The notes beneath the pieces were generated by a model. That model ran no database searches. It had not been told where the DNA came from and saw only the letters and a list, made by a program, of their open reading frames with translations. From Elusimicrobiota bacterium (GTDB taxonomy: Bacteria; Elusimicrobiota; Elusimicrobia; UBA1565; UBA9628): a stretch of 33,714 bases of DNA. A program made the translations under genes and the position numbers. The stretch lies in NCBI GenBank assembly GCA_027327915.1, contig DAHVWT010000015.1:1-33714 (forward strand), in the 5' to 3' direction. Shown piece after piece: positions 15,495-22,493 of the stretch (its first letter is position 1; each line of letters opens with the position of its first letter).

Positions 15495-15521
15495 GGGGGG
15501 GCCGCCTTAAGCGGCCCCCCC
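15495..15521 (-). terminator. Strong GC hairpin between pilin and prepilin peptidase genes
   Basis: An 11-bp perfect stem (GGGGGGGCCGC pairing with GCGGCCCCCCC) encloses a 5-nt loop, 29 nt after the pilin stop. On the minus strand it is followed by GTTGAATTTCC, a poor T-run, so it probably acts as a partial terminator or as a 3' stabiliser of the abundant pilin mRNA. Confidence 0.6.
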
Positions 15522-15550
15522 GCCTTGCGAACGTTCCTGCAAAGAACTTC

Positions 15551-16003
15551 TCAGTACAACGTCCAGACGCTGCCCTTCGTGTCCGTATGCGTGCAACCCA
15601 CCCACACCGTACCGTAGTTGGGGTCGGAGGAGTTGTTGTCGTAGACCCAACCACCCGGGTCGACGGTCCAGCTCCCGGTTGCCTGGTCATTTTCGCCGGT
15701 GCTCGCGGGATGGTGGTTCGCAGGGTTCGATGCCGGCAACTGCGCCATGTACTTCCCGTTGATCGTCAACGATGACATCTGCGACGGATAGACCCCTTCC
15801 AGGTCGCCGTAGTAGATGCTCAACGCCGACCGCAGGCCGGCGAGATTGCCCTTCGTGGCTCCTTCCTGCGACTGCCTGATGAGCGATCCGAACTTCGGTA
15901 TGGCGACGGCCGCCAGGATACCAATGATGGCAACCACGATCATCAACTCGATGAGCGTGAATCCCGAAGCGCCCGAACCGCTCTTGTTCATCTTTGACTT
16001 CAT
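15551..16003 (-). CDS. Type IV pilin-like major subunit / type II pseudopilin
   Basis: This 150-residue prepilin has a short basic leader ending SGASG, cleaved before [20 protein letters not shown], the classic N-terminal helix with Glu at mature position 5. The globular part includes [34 protein letters not shown] and a Gly/Asn/Asp-rich C-terminal loop ([20 protein letters not shown]), similar to GspG-like pseudopilins and to the pilins found in Elusimicrobia and Deltaproteobacteria. Only one Cys is present near the C-terminus, so there is no disulfide-bonded D-loop. The ATG at 16003 has GGGGGT 8-10 nt upstream; the in-frame ATG at 16042 has none. A consensus promoter and an 85-nt leader with a palindrome precede it. 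The matching peptidase follows. Confidence 0.93.
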   Translation of the reverse strand: MKSKMNKSGSGASGFTLIELMIVVAIIGILAAVAIPKFGSLIRQSQEGATKGNLAGLRSALSIYYGDLEGVYPSQMSSLTINGKYMAQLPASNPANHHPASTGENDQATGSWTVDPGGWVYDNNSSDPNYGTVWVGCTHTDTKGSVWTLY

Positions 16004-16026
16004 GCTCGTACACCCCCTTTCTGCTG

Positions 16027-16040
16027 GAATAACGTTATTC
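16027..16040 (-). promoter_or_regulatory. Perfect 14-bp palindrome in the pilin leader
   Basis: GAATAACGTTATTC is fully symmetric and lies 24-37 nt upstream of the pilin ATG, about 50 nt downstream of the predicted transcription start. It could be an operator for a dimeric repressor. As RNA it has too small a loop to be a strong hairpin, which favours a DNA-binding role. Confidence 0.4.
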
Positions 16041-16094
16041 AAGGGGAAATGACTCGATTCCCAGCATAGCCAGCGACAAGCACAAGCGATGCCT

Positions 16095-16124
16095 AATATA
16101 TCCTTGAAACGGCCTCTTTGTCAA
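16095..16124 (-). promoter_or_regulatory. Consensus sigma-70 promoter of the pilin gene
   Basis: On the minus strand a perfect TTGACA (16124-16119) is followed after 18 bp by TATATT (16100-16095). The predicted start of transcription is near 16088, giving an 85-nt leader with a strong ribosome site. It is the best promoter match in the window, in line with a highly expressed structural protein. There is no sigma-54 (GG-N10-GC) element here. Confidence 0.7.
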
Positions 16125-16143
16125 CAAAAAGGGCACGCCGAAG

Positions 16144-16599
16144 TCAGGGGTTCGTTGGGGTTCGGCTCAGGCCCCAGGCCAAACACGCCGCGCCGACGGT
16201 GATTGAAGAATCGGCGACGTTGAAAACGGGCCAGACCCTGAAATCGAGGAAGTCGATCACGTGGCCGTAGACGATTCGGTCGTAGAGATTGCCCGCGGCG
16301 CCGGCAGCGACGGCGAGCAGCCCCCATCGCGCCCAGGGGCTTCCGGAGCCCCACTTTCGTCGAAGATAAAAGACGCCGGTCAAAAGGGCCGCCGTCAGGA
16401 CGATAAAAAACCCGTTCCGACTCCGGCCCATTCCGAAGGCGGCCCCGGTGTTCTCCACGTAGGTCAAGTGGAAAAAGGGCAGGAGCGGAATCTCGGAAAC
16501 AGGCTTCAAGCGCTCGATCGCCAGAGTCTTCGTGAGACGATCCAACGAAAATATCCCCACGAACGCCCCGGGCGCCGCGAAGGAGGACAACTTTCTCAC
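16144..16599 (-). CDS. lspA: Lipoprotein signal peptidase (signal peptidase II)
   Basis: This 151-residue inner-membrane aspartic protease cleaves the signal peptide of diacylated prolipoproteins. The conserved YVENTGAAFGMG, GAAGNLYDRIVYGHVIDFLDF (Asp116) and FNVADSSI (Asp130) supply the catalytic dyad, and four hydrophobic segments are visible. Length is typical. The GTG start is in GTGA, overlapping the ileS stop by 4 nt; the ileS-lspA order is conserved in many bacteria, which supports both calls. It ends 20 nt before the pilin promoter. Confidence 0.96.
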   Translation of the reverse strand: MRKLSSFAAPGAFVGIFSLDRLTKTLAIERLKPVSEIPLLPFFHLTYVENTGAAFGMGRSRNGFFIVLTAALLTGVFYLRRKWGSGSPWARWGLLAVAAGAAGNLYDRIVYGHVIDFLDFRVWPVFNVADSSITVGAACLAWGLSRTPTNP

Positions 16600-19412
16600 G
16601 CGGGCACGAGGGCCGAGACACAGCGCCCGCAGATGTCCTCATGCCGGGGGTCGCTTCCGACATCCTTCTGGTATCTCCAGCAACGGGCGCATTTGCGGCC
16701 ATCGGCCTTCAAGACCTCGACCTCAAGCGCGCCCGTTCCGCCCAGGAGCCGCGCCTCGGAGACGATGAACATCTCCGCCCAATCGAGCGCTTGTCCCTCG
16801 AGAACCTGGGGCGGAACGTTTCGGAGAACGAGCTTCGCCTCGATCGATGCTCCCAGAACGCCCCTCCCGCGCGCCTCTTCCAACGCCTTATGAGCCGCCG
16901 CGCGCAACTCGAAGATTTTTTCCCACCGCTCCCAAGACGGCGACTCGACGGGCCGACGGGCGCGCGACTTCCCCGCGGCATCCGGCCTTGTCGGCAGGCA
17001 GGCCAGGGCGGCGCGCTCGCCCCACCCCCACTCGCGGGGCTTGTGCCCCCAGGCCTCCTCCGCGGTGAAGGGCAGGATAGGGGAAAGCAGAGGCAGGAGG
17101 GACCGCAGGATCTCGGCAAGCGTCCGCTGCGCAGCGCGCCTTAAAGGATGGTTCCTGGGGTATGTATAGAGCCGGTCCTTGAGCACGTCAAAATAAAACG
17201 CCGAAAGATCGAAGGCGCAGAAATCGACAAGGCGCCGCGCGGCCGGCCGGAAGCCGAAATTCCGGTAGTCCTCCAGGACCCGCTCCTCCAGCTCGCCAAG
17301 CCTCGCGAGCACGTGGTTTTCCATCTCCGGCACGTCCGCCGCGGCCTCTCCGGTCGCGTCCGGAACGTAGTCGTGAAGATTCCCGAGGAGATAGCGCAGC
17401 GTATTGCGGACGCGGCGATAGGCGTCCACGACCCCCTTGAGGAGGTTCGCGGAGAGACGGACATCGTCCGCCCAGTCGGAGAGGGCGACCCACAATCTCA
17501 GGACGTCGGCGCCGTACTGCGAGATGACCTCCTGGGGCGACACGACATTTCCCAGGGACTTGTGCATCGCGCGGCCGTTCTCGTCAAGGACGAAGCCGTG
17601 CGTGAGGACCGCCCGGTAAGGCGCGGCCCCGTTGATCGCGAAGGAGGATAAAAGCGAGCTTTGAAACCAGCCGCGGTGCTGGTCCGAACCCTCGAGGTAA
17701 AGGTCGCAGGGAAGGCCCGCTCCGGCGTCGGCCAGAACCGAGAGCCATGAGACCCCGGAATCGAGCCAGACGTCCAGAATGTCCGTCTCCCGGCGGAAGC
17801 GCCTTTCCCCGCAGGAGGGACAAGCCGCCTCGCGAGGAAGAAAATCCCATTCCTCGGGAGTGACTTCCGCCCCGCGATTGGCGAACCAGAAATCCGAGCC
17901 GTCCCTCGCCACCTTCTCCTCGATGGCCTTAAGAAGATCATCGTCCCCGAGCCATGTTCCGCAAGCCGCGCAATAGAGGATGGGGATCGGCGTTCCCCAG
18001 AGCCGCTGGCGCGAGAGGCACCAATCGGGACGGGAGCCCACCATGCTGGCGATCCTCGATCGGCTCGCGGCCGGGACCCAGTGGACCTTGTCGATCTCGG
18101 CGAGGAGACGCGCGCGAAGATCTTTTTTTTCAACGCTCATGAACCACTGCTGGGAGGCGCGGAAGATGACGGGGTTCTTGCAGCGCCAGCAATGGGGATA
18201 GCTGTGGACGATCTCCTCGCGCGCCAAGAGCAGCCGTTTCGCCTCCAGCGCCCGGATCACCGCCTCGTTACCGTCTCCCAGGACCGCCAGCCCCTCGAAT
18301 TCTCCGGCCTCCGCCGTGAAGCGCCCCGCGGCGTCCACGGGGCAGAGGACGCCAAGATCGTTTTTTTGACCCGTCTCGAAGTCGTCGGCCCCGTGGCCCG
18401 GCGCCGTATGGACGATGCCGCTCCCGTCCTCGGCCGTCACGTAATCGGCGAGCACCGCCGGCGAGTCCCCTCGGAACGGCGCCTCGCAGACGATCTTCAT
18501 GGCGGCGATCTCCCGCCCCTTGTACGTTCCGGAGCCATCTTCGACGAGGCCCAGGAGCTTCATCGCATCCGGTTTTTTAAAGAGCCCTTGGGCCGCCAGA
18601 AAGCGCCTGCCGTCTTTGGTCTTGGCAAAACCATAGTCGAGCTCGGGATGGAACGCCACCGCCTTGTTCGCGGGAAGAGTCCAGGGCGTCGTCGTCCAGA
18701 CGATCACGAAGGCGCCGCGAAGCTTTTCCGGCGCCATGATCGGAAACGCCACGAAAACCGATTGGGATTTTTTCTCCTTGTATTCGACCTCGGCCTCGGC
18801 GAGTGCCGTCTCGCAATGGACGCACCACAAGACGGGCTTCAACCCCCGATAGATAAACCCTTGCCTCAAAAGCAGCCTGAAAGCGCGCAATGTCGCGGAC
18901 TCGTAGTCCCGGGACATCGTCTTATAGGGATTCTCCCAATCACCCAGGACTCCAAGGCGCTTGAAGTCCTCCCTTTGAAGGGAGATCCAGCGCTCGGCGA
19001 AATCGGCGGCCTCATGGCGGAATCGGACGACATCCGCAACGCCGCGGGGGCCCGATTTCTTTTCCTTTAAAAGAGCCGTCTCGATCGGCAAGCCGTGGCA
19101 GTCCCAGCCAGGCCGGTAAGAGACTTTGTGCCCCATCAACGCCCGAGAACGGATCACCATGTCCTTCAAGATTTTGTTAAGGGCGTGGCCGATATGGATC
19201 GCCCCGTTGGCGTAGGGCGGGCCGTCATGGAGGACGAAGGCGGTCTTGCCGTCGCGGCCCTTGGAAAGCTTCTCATAGAGCCCGTCCCACAGCTTGAGCA
19301 TCTCGGGCTCTCGCTTGGGCAGATCTCCTTTTAAAGGAAACGGCGTCTGGGGAAGGTTCAGCGTCGCCGCATAATCCCCCTTCGAAGCCGTGGCTGGGGA
19401 GGCCTTAGCCAT
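16596..19412 (-). CDS. ileS: Isoleucyl-tRNA synthetase
   Basis: This 938-residue class Ia synthetase charges tRNA-Ile. The HIGH signature is at 73-76 (AIHIGHALNK), preceded by FVLHDGPPYANG. The connective editing domain includes VWTTTPWTLPANKA and the HTAPGHGADDF region. LDVWLDSGVSW and EGSDQHRGWFQSSLLSS follow. The second catalytic signature is AMHKSLGNVVSP (615-626), where the usual KMSKS reads AMHKS; the key second Lys is kept. A C-terminal zinc knuckle is formed by Cys908, Cys911, Cys928 and Cys931 (CARCW...CGRC), typical of the bacterial type. The start overlaps the acyl-CoA dehydrogenase stop by 8 nt and its stop overlaps lspA, so the three genes form one unit. Confidence 0.97.
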   Translation of the reverse strand: MAKASPATASKGDYAATLNLPQTPFPLKGDLPKREPEMLKLWDGLYEKLSKGRDGKTAFVLHDGPPYANGAIHIGHALNKILKDMVIRSRALMGHKVSYRPGWDCHGLPIETALLKEKKSGPRGVADVVRFRHEAADFAERWISLQREDFKRLGVLGDWENPYKTMSRDYESATLRAFRLLLRQGFIYRGLKPVLWCVHCETALAEAEVEYKEKKSQSVFVAFPIMAPEKLRGAFVIVWTTTPWTLPANKAVAFHPELDYGFAKTKDGRRFLAAQGLFKKPDAMKLLGLVEDGSGTYKGREIAAMKIVCEAPFRGDSPAVLADYVTAEDGSGIVHTAPGHGADDFETGQKNDLGVLCPVDAAGRFTAEAGEFEGLAVLGDGNEAVIRALEAKRLLLAREEIVHSYPHCWRCKNPVIFRASQQWFMSVEKKDLRARLLAEIDKVHWVPAASRSRIASMVGSRPDWCLSRQRLWGTPIPILYCAACGTWLGDDDLLKAIEEKVARDGSDFWFANRGAEVTPEEWDFLPREAACPSCGERRFRRETDILDVWLDSGVSWLSVLADAGAGLPCDLYLEGSDQHRGWFQSSLLSSFAINGAAPYRAVLTHGFVLDENGRAMHKSLGNVVSPQEVISQYGADVLRLWVALSDWADDVRLSANLLKGVVDAYRRVRNTLRYLLGNLHDYVPDATGEAAADVPEMENHVLARLGELEERVLEDYRNFGFRPAARRLVDFCAFDLSAFYFDVLKDRLYTYPRNHPLRRAAQRTLAEILRSLLPLLSPILPFTAEEAWGHKPREWGWGERAALACLPTRPDAAGKSRARRPVESPSWERWEKIFELRAAAHKALEEARGRGVLGASIEAKLVLRNVPPQVLEGQALDWAEMFIVSEARLLGGTGALEVEVLKADGRKCARCWRYQKDVGSDPRHEDICGRCVSALVPA

Positions 19413-20553
19413 TCAGCAATTGCCGGCTGATCACGAGCTGCTGGATCTGGCTTGAGCCTTCGCCGATCTGGTAGAGCTTGGCGTCGCGGAAATACCGCTG
19501 GACGGGAGAATCGAGCGATCCCCCTTCGGGACCGATGAGATCGACGATCTCGGTCGCGGCCCTCATGGCGAGATCGCCGCTGATGAGCTTCGCCATCGAC
19601 GCCTCGCGGGCGAAAGGCTTCCCCGAGTCCAGAAGCCACGCCGCGCGATGCGTCAGCAGTCTCGCGGCGTCGATTTCCGACGCGATCTGCGCCAACGTTT
19701 TCTGCGCGTAGGTGAGCCCCGGCGAGGGGATATCCAGGCCATAGTCCGCGGGACGGGCCTTGACGCGGCGGATCCCCTCCTCGAGGGCGGCCCGGGCGAT
19801 GCCGACGGAGACAGCCGCGATCGCGACCCGTCCGGCATCGAGGACGCGCATGGCGTCCCTGAAGGCGCCGCCCACCTTGCCCACCACGTTTTCGGCCGGA
19901 AGCCGCATCTGGTGCAGATGGAGTTGGGCCGTGTCGGAGGCCCGGATGCCCATTTTCTTTTCGATCTTGCCGACACCGAGGCCGGGAACGCCTTTCTCGG
20001 CCACGAAGGCCGTGAGCTGGGGCTTGCCGTTCCCATCCGTACGCGCGAAGATGACGTAAATCCCGGCCACCGAGCCCTGCGTCGTGAAAGTCTTCGAGCC
20101 GTTGAGAATCCAGCCGCTTCCGTTCGCGGCGGCCCGGGTCTTGATAGAGGCGGCGTCCGAGCCCGCGCCCGGCTCGGTCAAGGCCCAGGCGCCCAGGGCC
20201 TCGCCGGTGGCCAGCCGGGGCAGGTAGCGCCTTTTTTGGTCCTCGTTGCCGTGCAGGAAAAGGTGGTTGGCGCAAAGCCCGTTATGGGACTCGACCGTCA
20301 AGGCGAGCGCCGCATCCGCCCGCCCGAGCTCTTCGAGGACGAGGCAAAGGCTCAAGGCGTCAAGGCCCATGCCGCCGTAATCACGCGGAAGGACGATCCC
20401 GAAGAGCCCCTCTCGAGCAAGCTTCTTCGCGAGATCCCAGGGAAACGCCTCTTTGCGGTCGTTCTCCTGCGCCCGAGGGATAATCTCCCCCTCGCAAAAA
20501 TCCCGGACGCGCTTTTGGAGTTTCAGTCGCTCCGGTCCCAGATCGAATTCCAT
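19405..20553 (-). CDS. Acyl-CoA dehydrogenase
   Basis: This 382-residue flavoenzyme makes the trans-2 double bond in acyl-CoA and passes electrons to electron-transfer flavoprotein. The N-terminal helical domain has IVLPRDYGGMGLD; the middle domain has ALTEPGAGSDAASIKT and FTTQGSVAG, typical FAD and substrate contacts. The C-terminal domain ends with LYQIGEGSSQIQQLVISRQLL, where Glu365 is in the catalytic-base position of the short- and medium-chain group. Chain-length specificity cannot be read. It leads an overlapping unit with ileS and lspA. There is no Shine-Dalgarno sequence; TAAGAT lies exactly 9 nt before the ATG, suggesting a leaderless transcript. The divergent gene across the gap is the HILP-repeat protein, with FNR-like boxes between them. 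Confidence 0.95.
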   Translation of the reverse strand: MEFDLGPERLKLQKRVRDFCEGEIIPRAQENDRKEAFPWDLAKKLAREGLFGIVLPRDYGGMGLDALSLCLVLEELGRADAALALTVESHNGLCANHLFLHGNEDQKRRYLPRLATGEALGAWALTEPGAGSDAASIKTRAAANGSGWILNGSKTFTTQGSVAGIYVIFARTDGNGKPQLTAFVAEKGVPGLGVGKIEKKMGIRASDTAQLHLHQMRLPAENVVGKVGGAFRDAMRVLDAGRVAIAAVSVGIARAALEEGIRRVKARPADYGLDIPSPGLTYAQKTLAQIASEIDAARLLTHRAAWLLDSGKPFAREASMAKLISGDLAMRAATEIVDLIGPEGGSLDSPVQRYFRDAKLYQIGEGSSQIQQLVISRQLLNG

Positions 20554-20562
20554 GGCCGGATC

Positions 20563-20568
20563 ATCTTA
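20563..20568 (-). promoter_or_regulatory. -10-like hexamer of the acyl-CoA dehydrogenase gene
   Basis: TAAGAT on the minus strand is separated by 9 nt (GATCCGGCC) from the ATG at 20553. No ribosome site lies between, so the transcript would begin within about 3 nt of the start codon. Confidence 0.4.
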
Positions 20569-20617
20569 GAAAATGAGAAGCGAGGACGCCAGATGATGAT
20601 GGAGGACTTTAAATAGA

Positions 20618-20667
20618 TTGATTACGATCATTGATTAATATCAATTTAATTAATTGACCATGATCAT
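20618..20667. promoter_or_regulatory. Three FNR/CRP-family-like operator boxes
   Basis: Three copies of TTGAT-N4-ATCAA-like sequence lie in an AT-rich island: TTGATTACGATCAT (20618-20631, 9 of 10 consensus bases), TTGATTAATATCAA (20631-20644, 10 of 10) and TTGACCATGATCAT (20654-20667, 8 of 10). The half-site matches the classic FNR family consensus. Relative to a predicted start near 20703 the centres fall at about -78, -65 and -42, and -42 is the usual class II activator position. Dual control of the divergent acyl-CoA dehydrogenase is possible. The regulator itself is not in the window. Confidence 0.55.
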
Positions 20668-20690
20668 AGGTCTGGGCCGGCCTCCCGCGA

Positions 20691-20696
20691 TATACT
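20691..20696 (+). promoter_or_regulatory. -10 element of the HILP-repeat gene
   Basis: TATACT fits the -10 consensus at five of six positions. The -35 region 17 bp upstream (AGGTCT) is poor, as expected when an activator is needed. The leader is about 28 nt and ends with AAGGAG, 9-10 nt before the ATG at 20731. Confidence 0.5.
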
Positions 20697-20730
20697 AAAG
20701 CCGTCAAGGATGGAATAAGGAGAACAAGCC

Positions 20731-21177
20731 ATGAACAACCAGACGATCAAGACCCCATTTGCCGGCCGCTTGGCCGTCGCCGCGGCGGCCATCACCGTCT
20801 TCTCGGCGGGCGCCTTCGCCGGAGCCTTCGACGAACTCGCCTCCCTGGCCCAGGCGGGTCAGCCTGTCTCCGGCGGCTACTTCGAGGGCTCCAAGGCCTC
20901 CCAGGCCCCGGATGTCATCGTGGCCCCGAAGAATATCCTGACCGTCCGCAAGGGCGTCGACGCCACCCTTCCGATGACGCCCCCGCCAAGCCTCCTGCCC
21001 GGCAAGAAGGCGCAGAACCTCTACAATGCCCCCAACCCGATCCACATCCTTCCCAGCGAGCCGGTGCACATCCTTCCGTACGTGGGCAAGCGCTCCAAGA
21101 AGCAGACCCGCCACATCCTTCCCTGGGGAGTGGCCACCCCGGTTCCCGGCTTCGCCGTCGACGGCAAGAAGCTCTAG
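20731..21177 (+). CDS. Small secreted protein with repeated HILP motif (unknown function)
   Basis: This 148-residue protein has a signal peptide (LAVAAAAITVFSAGAFA, cleavage near residue 30). I do not recognise a family. The mature part is low in Cys, rich in Pro, Lys and Gly, and carries the tetrapeptide HILP three times: residues 105-108, 113-116 and 128-131. The first two sit in an 8-residue repeat of the form (N/E)-P-(I/V)-HILP-(S/Y). Two basic stretches, GKKAQN and GKRSKKQTR, flank the repeats. Regular His residues in a secreted protein could bind metal or heme, but nothing shows this. The ATG has AAGGAG upstream. It is a single-gene unit controlled by FNR-like boxes, which hints at redox or oxygen control. 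Confidence 0.8.
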   Translation: MNNQTIKTPFAGRLAVAAAAITVFSAGAFAGAFDELASLAQAGQPVSGGYFEGSKASQAPDVIVAPKNILTVRKGVDATLPMTPPPSLLPGKKAQNLYNAPNPIHILPSEPVHILPYVGKRSKKQTRHILPWGVATPVPGFAVDGKKL

Positions 21178-21260
21178 CTTAACCGCTGATACGGGGCCAA
21201 GACCACCGCTACGGCAACGGACCGCTTTCGCCGTCGGCTGCCCGCGCTTCTCGTTTTTGC

Positions 21261-21266
21261 TTTAAT
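21261..21266 (+). promoter_or_regulatory. -10-like hexamer of the aminotransferase gene
   Basis: TTTAAT (5 of 6 to TATAAT) stands exactly 9 nt before the ATG at 21276 with no ribosome site between, suggesting a leaderless or nearly leaderless transcript. The rest of the 98-nt gap after the HILP gene shows no further feature that I can support. Confidence 0.4.
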
Positions 21267-21275
21267 GACTCCGTT

Positions 21276-22493
21276 ATGAAACCCGCCCCCTCCAAGAAGC
21301 TGACCTCCCTGCCCCCCTATCTTTTCGTCCGCCTCAACGCCCTGAAGGCCAAGGCGAAGGCAGACGGGCTTGACATCATCGACCTTGGCCAGGGGAGCCC
21401 CGACCTCCCGACGGCTCCGCATATCGTGGAGGCCTTGCGTCTGGCCGCCGGCGACGCCCAAACGCACCGTTATCCGCCGTCAGACGGCCTGCCGGAGCTG
21501 CGCGAGGCGATCGCATCCTGGTACCGCAGGCGCTTCGACGTAGCCCTGAACCCGAACACGGAAGTCCTCCCCCTCATCGGTTCTAAAGAAGGGATCGCCC
21601 ATCTCTTGATGGCCCTTCTTGAGCCCGGGCAAGGGGTCCTGGTCCCAAGCCCCTGCTACCCCGTCCACTACAACGGCGTCGTGCTCGCCGGAGGCAAGGC
21701 GAATATCATGCCCCTCAAGGAGGAGCGCGGCTTCCTGCCGGACCTTAAAGCCGTCCCCTCTCCCGTCGCGAGGCGAAGCAAGATTCTCATCCTCAATTAC
21801 CCCAACAACCCGACGGGGGCCGTCGTCGAAGACATCGCATTCCTCAAGGAAGCCCTGGACTTCTCCAAAAAATACGGATGCCTCGTGGTCTACGACAACG
21901 CCTATTCGGAGCTCTCCTTCGACGGCTACGTCGCGCCCTCCATCCTTCAGCTCCCGGGCTCCAAGGAGCGCGCGATCGAGTTTCACTCCTTCTCCAAGAC
22001 TTTCTCGATGGCGGGCTGGCGCGTGGGCTTCGCCGTGGGGAACGCCGAGGCCGTCGGCCATCTCGCCAAGTTCAAGGGCTTTCTCGACTACGGCATCCCC
22101 GCTTTCATCCAAAAGGCCGCCGCCGCGGCTTTAAACGGCCCCGAGGACTGCGTCCGCGAGGCGCGGCGGGTCTACCAGAGCCGGCGCGACGTCCTCGTTT
22201 CGGCCCTGGGCGAGGCAGGATGGCCGGTCAAGCCGCCCAAGGCGGCCATGTACGTCTGGGGACGGCTTCCCGACGCCGCGAGAAAAATGGGCTCCCTCGA
22301 GTTTTCCGAACGCCTCATCCTGGAAAAGGGCGTCGTCATTTCCCCCGGCTCCGGATTCGGCCCGCTCGGGGAAGGATATGCCCGCTTTTCCCTCGTCGCG
22401 CCCGAGGAGAGGCTGCGCGAGGCGGCAAGCCGGATCAAGTCCTTCATCGCCTCGTTGTCGCCGTCGAAGGGCCGGGCTCTCGCCCACTCTTAG
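21276..22493 (+). CDS. PLP-dependent class I/II aminotransferase (AlaC/DapL-like)
   Basis: This 405-residue fold-type I transaminase has DLGQGSPDLPTAPHIVEAL near the N-terminus, RYPPSDGLPELREAIA, NYPNNPTGAV (contacts to PLP and carboxylate), VYDNAYSEL and the PLP-binding Lys241 in SFSKTFSMAGWRVGF. The C-terminal YARFSLVAPEERL holds the Arg that binds the substrate carboxylate. Overall wording is closest to the AlaC/YfdZ alanine transaminases and LL-diaminopimelate aminotransferase relatives; exact substrates cannot be told from sequence alone. Length is normal. There is no Shine-Dalgarno sequence. Its 3' end overlaps the convergent hydrolase gene by 50 nt. Confidence 0.9.
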   Translation: MKPAPSKKLTSLPPYLFVRLNALKAKAKADGLDIIDLGQGSPDLPTAPHIVEALRLAAGDAQTHRYPPSDGLPELREAIASWYRRRFDVALNPNTEVLPLIGSKEGIAHLLMALLEPGQGVLVPSPCYPVHYNGVVLAGGKANIMPLKEERGFLPDLKAVPSPVARRSKILILNYPNNPTGAVVEDIAFLKEALDFSKKYGCLVVYDNAYSELSFDGYVAPSILQLPGSKERAIEFHSFSKTFSMAGWRVGFAVGNAEAVGHLAKFKGFLDYGIPAFIQKAAAAALNGPEDCVREARRVYQSRRDVLVSALGEAGWPVKPPKAAMYVWGRLPDAARKMGSLEFSERLILEKGVVISPGSGFGPLGEGYARFSLVAPEERLREAASRIKSFIASLSPSKGRALAHS

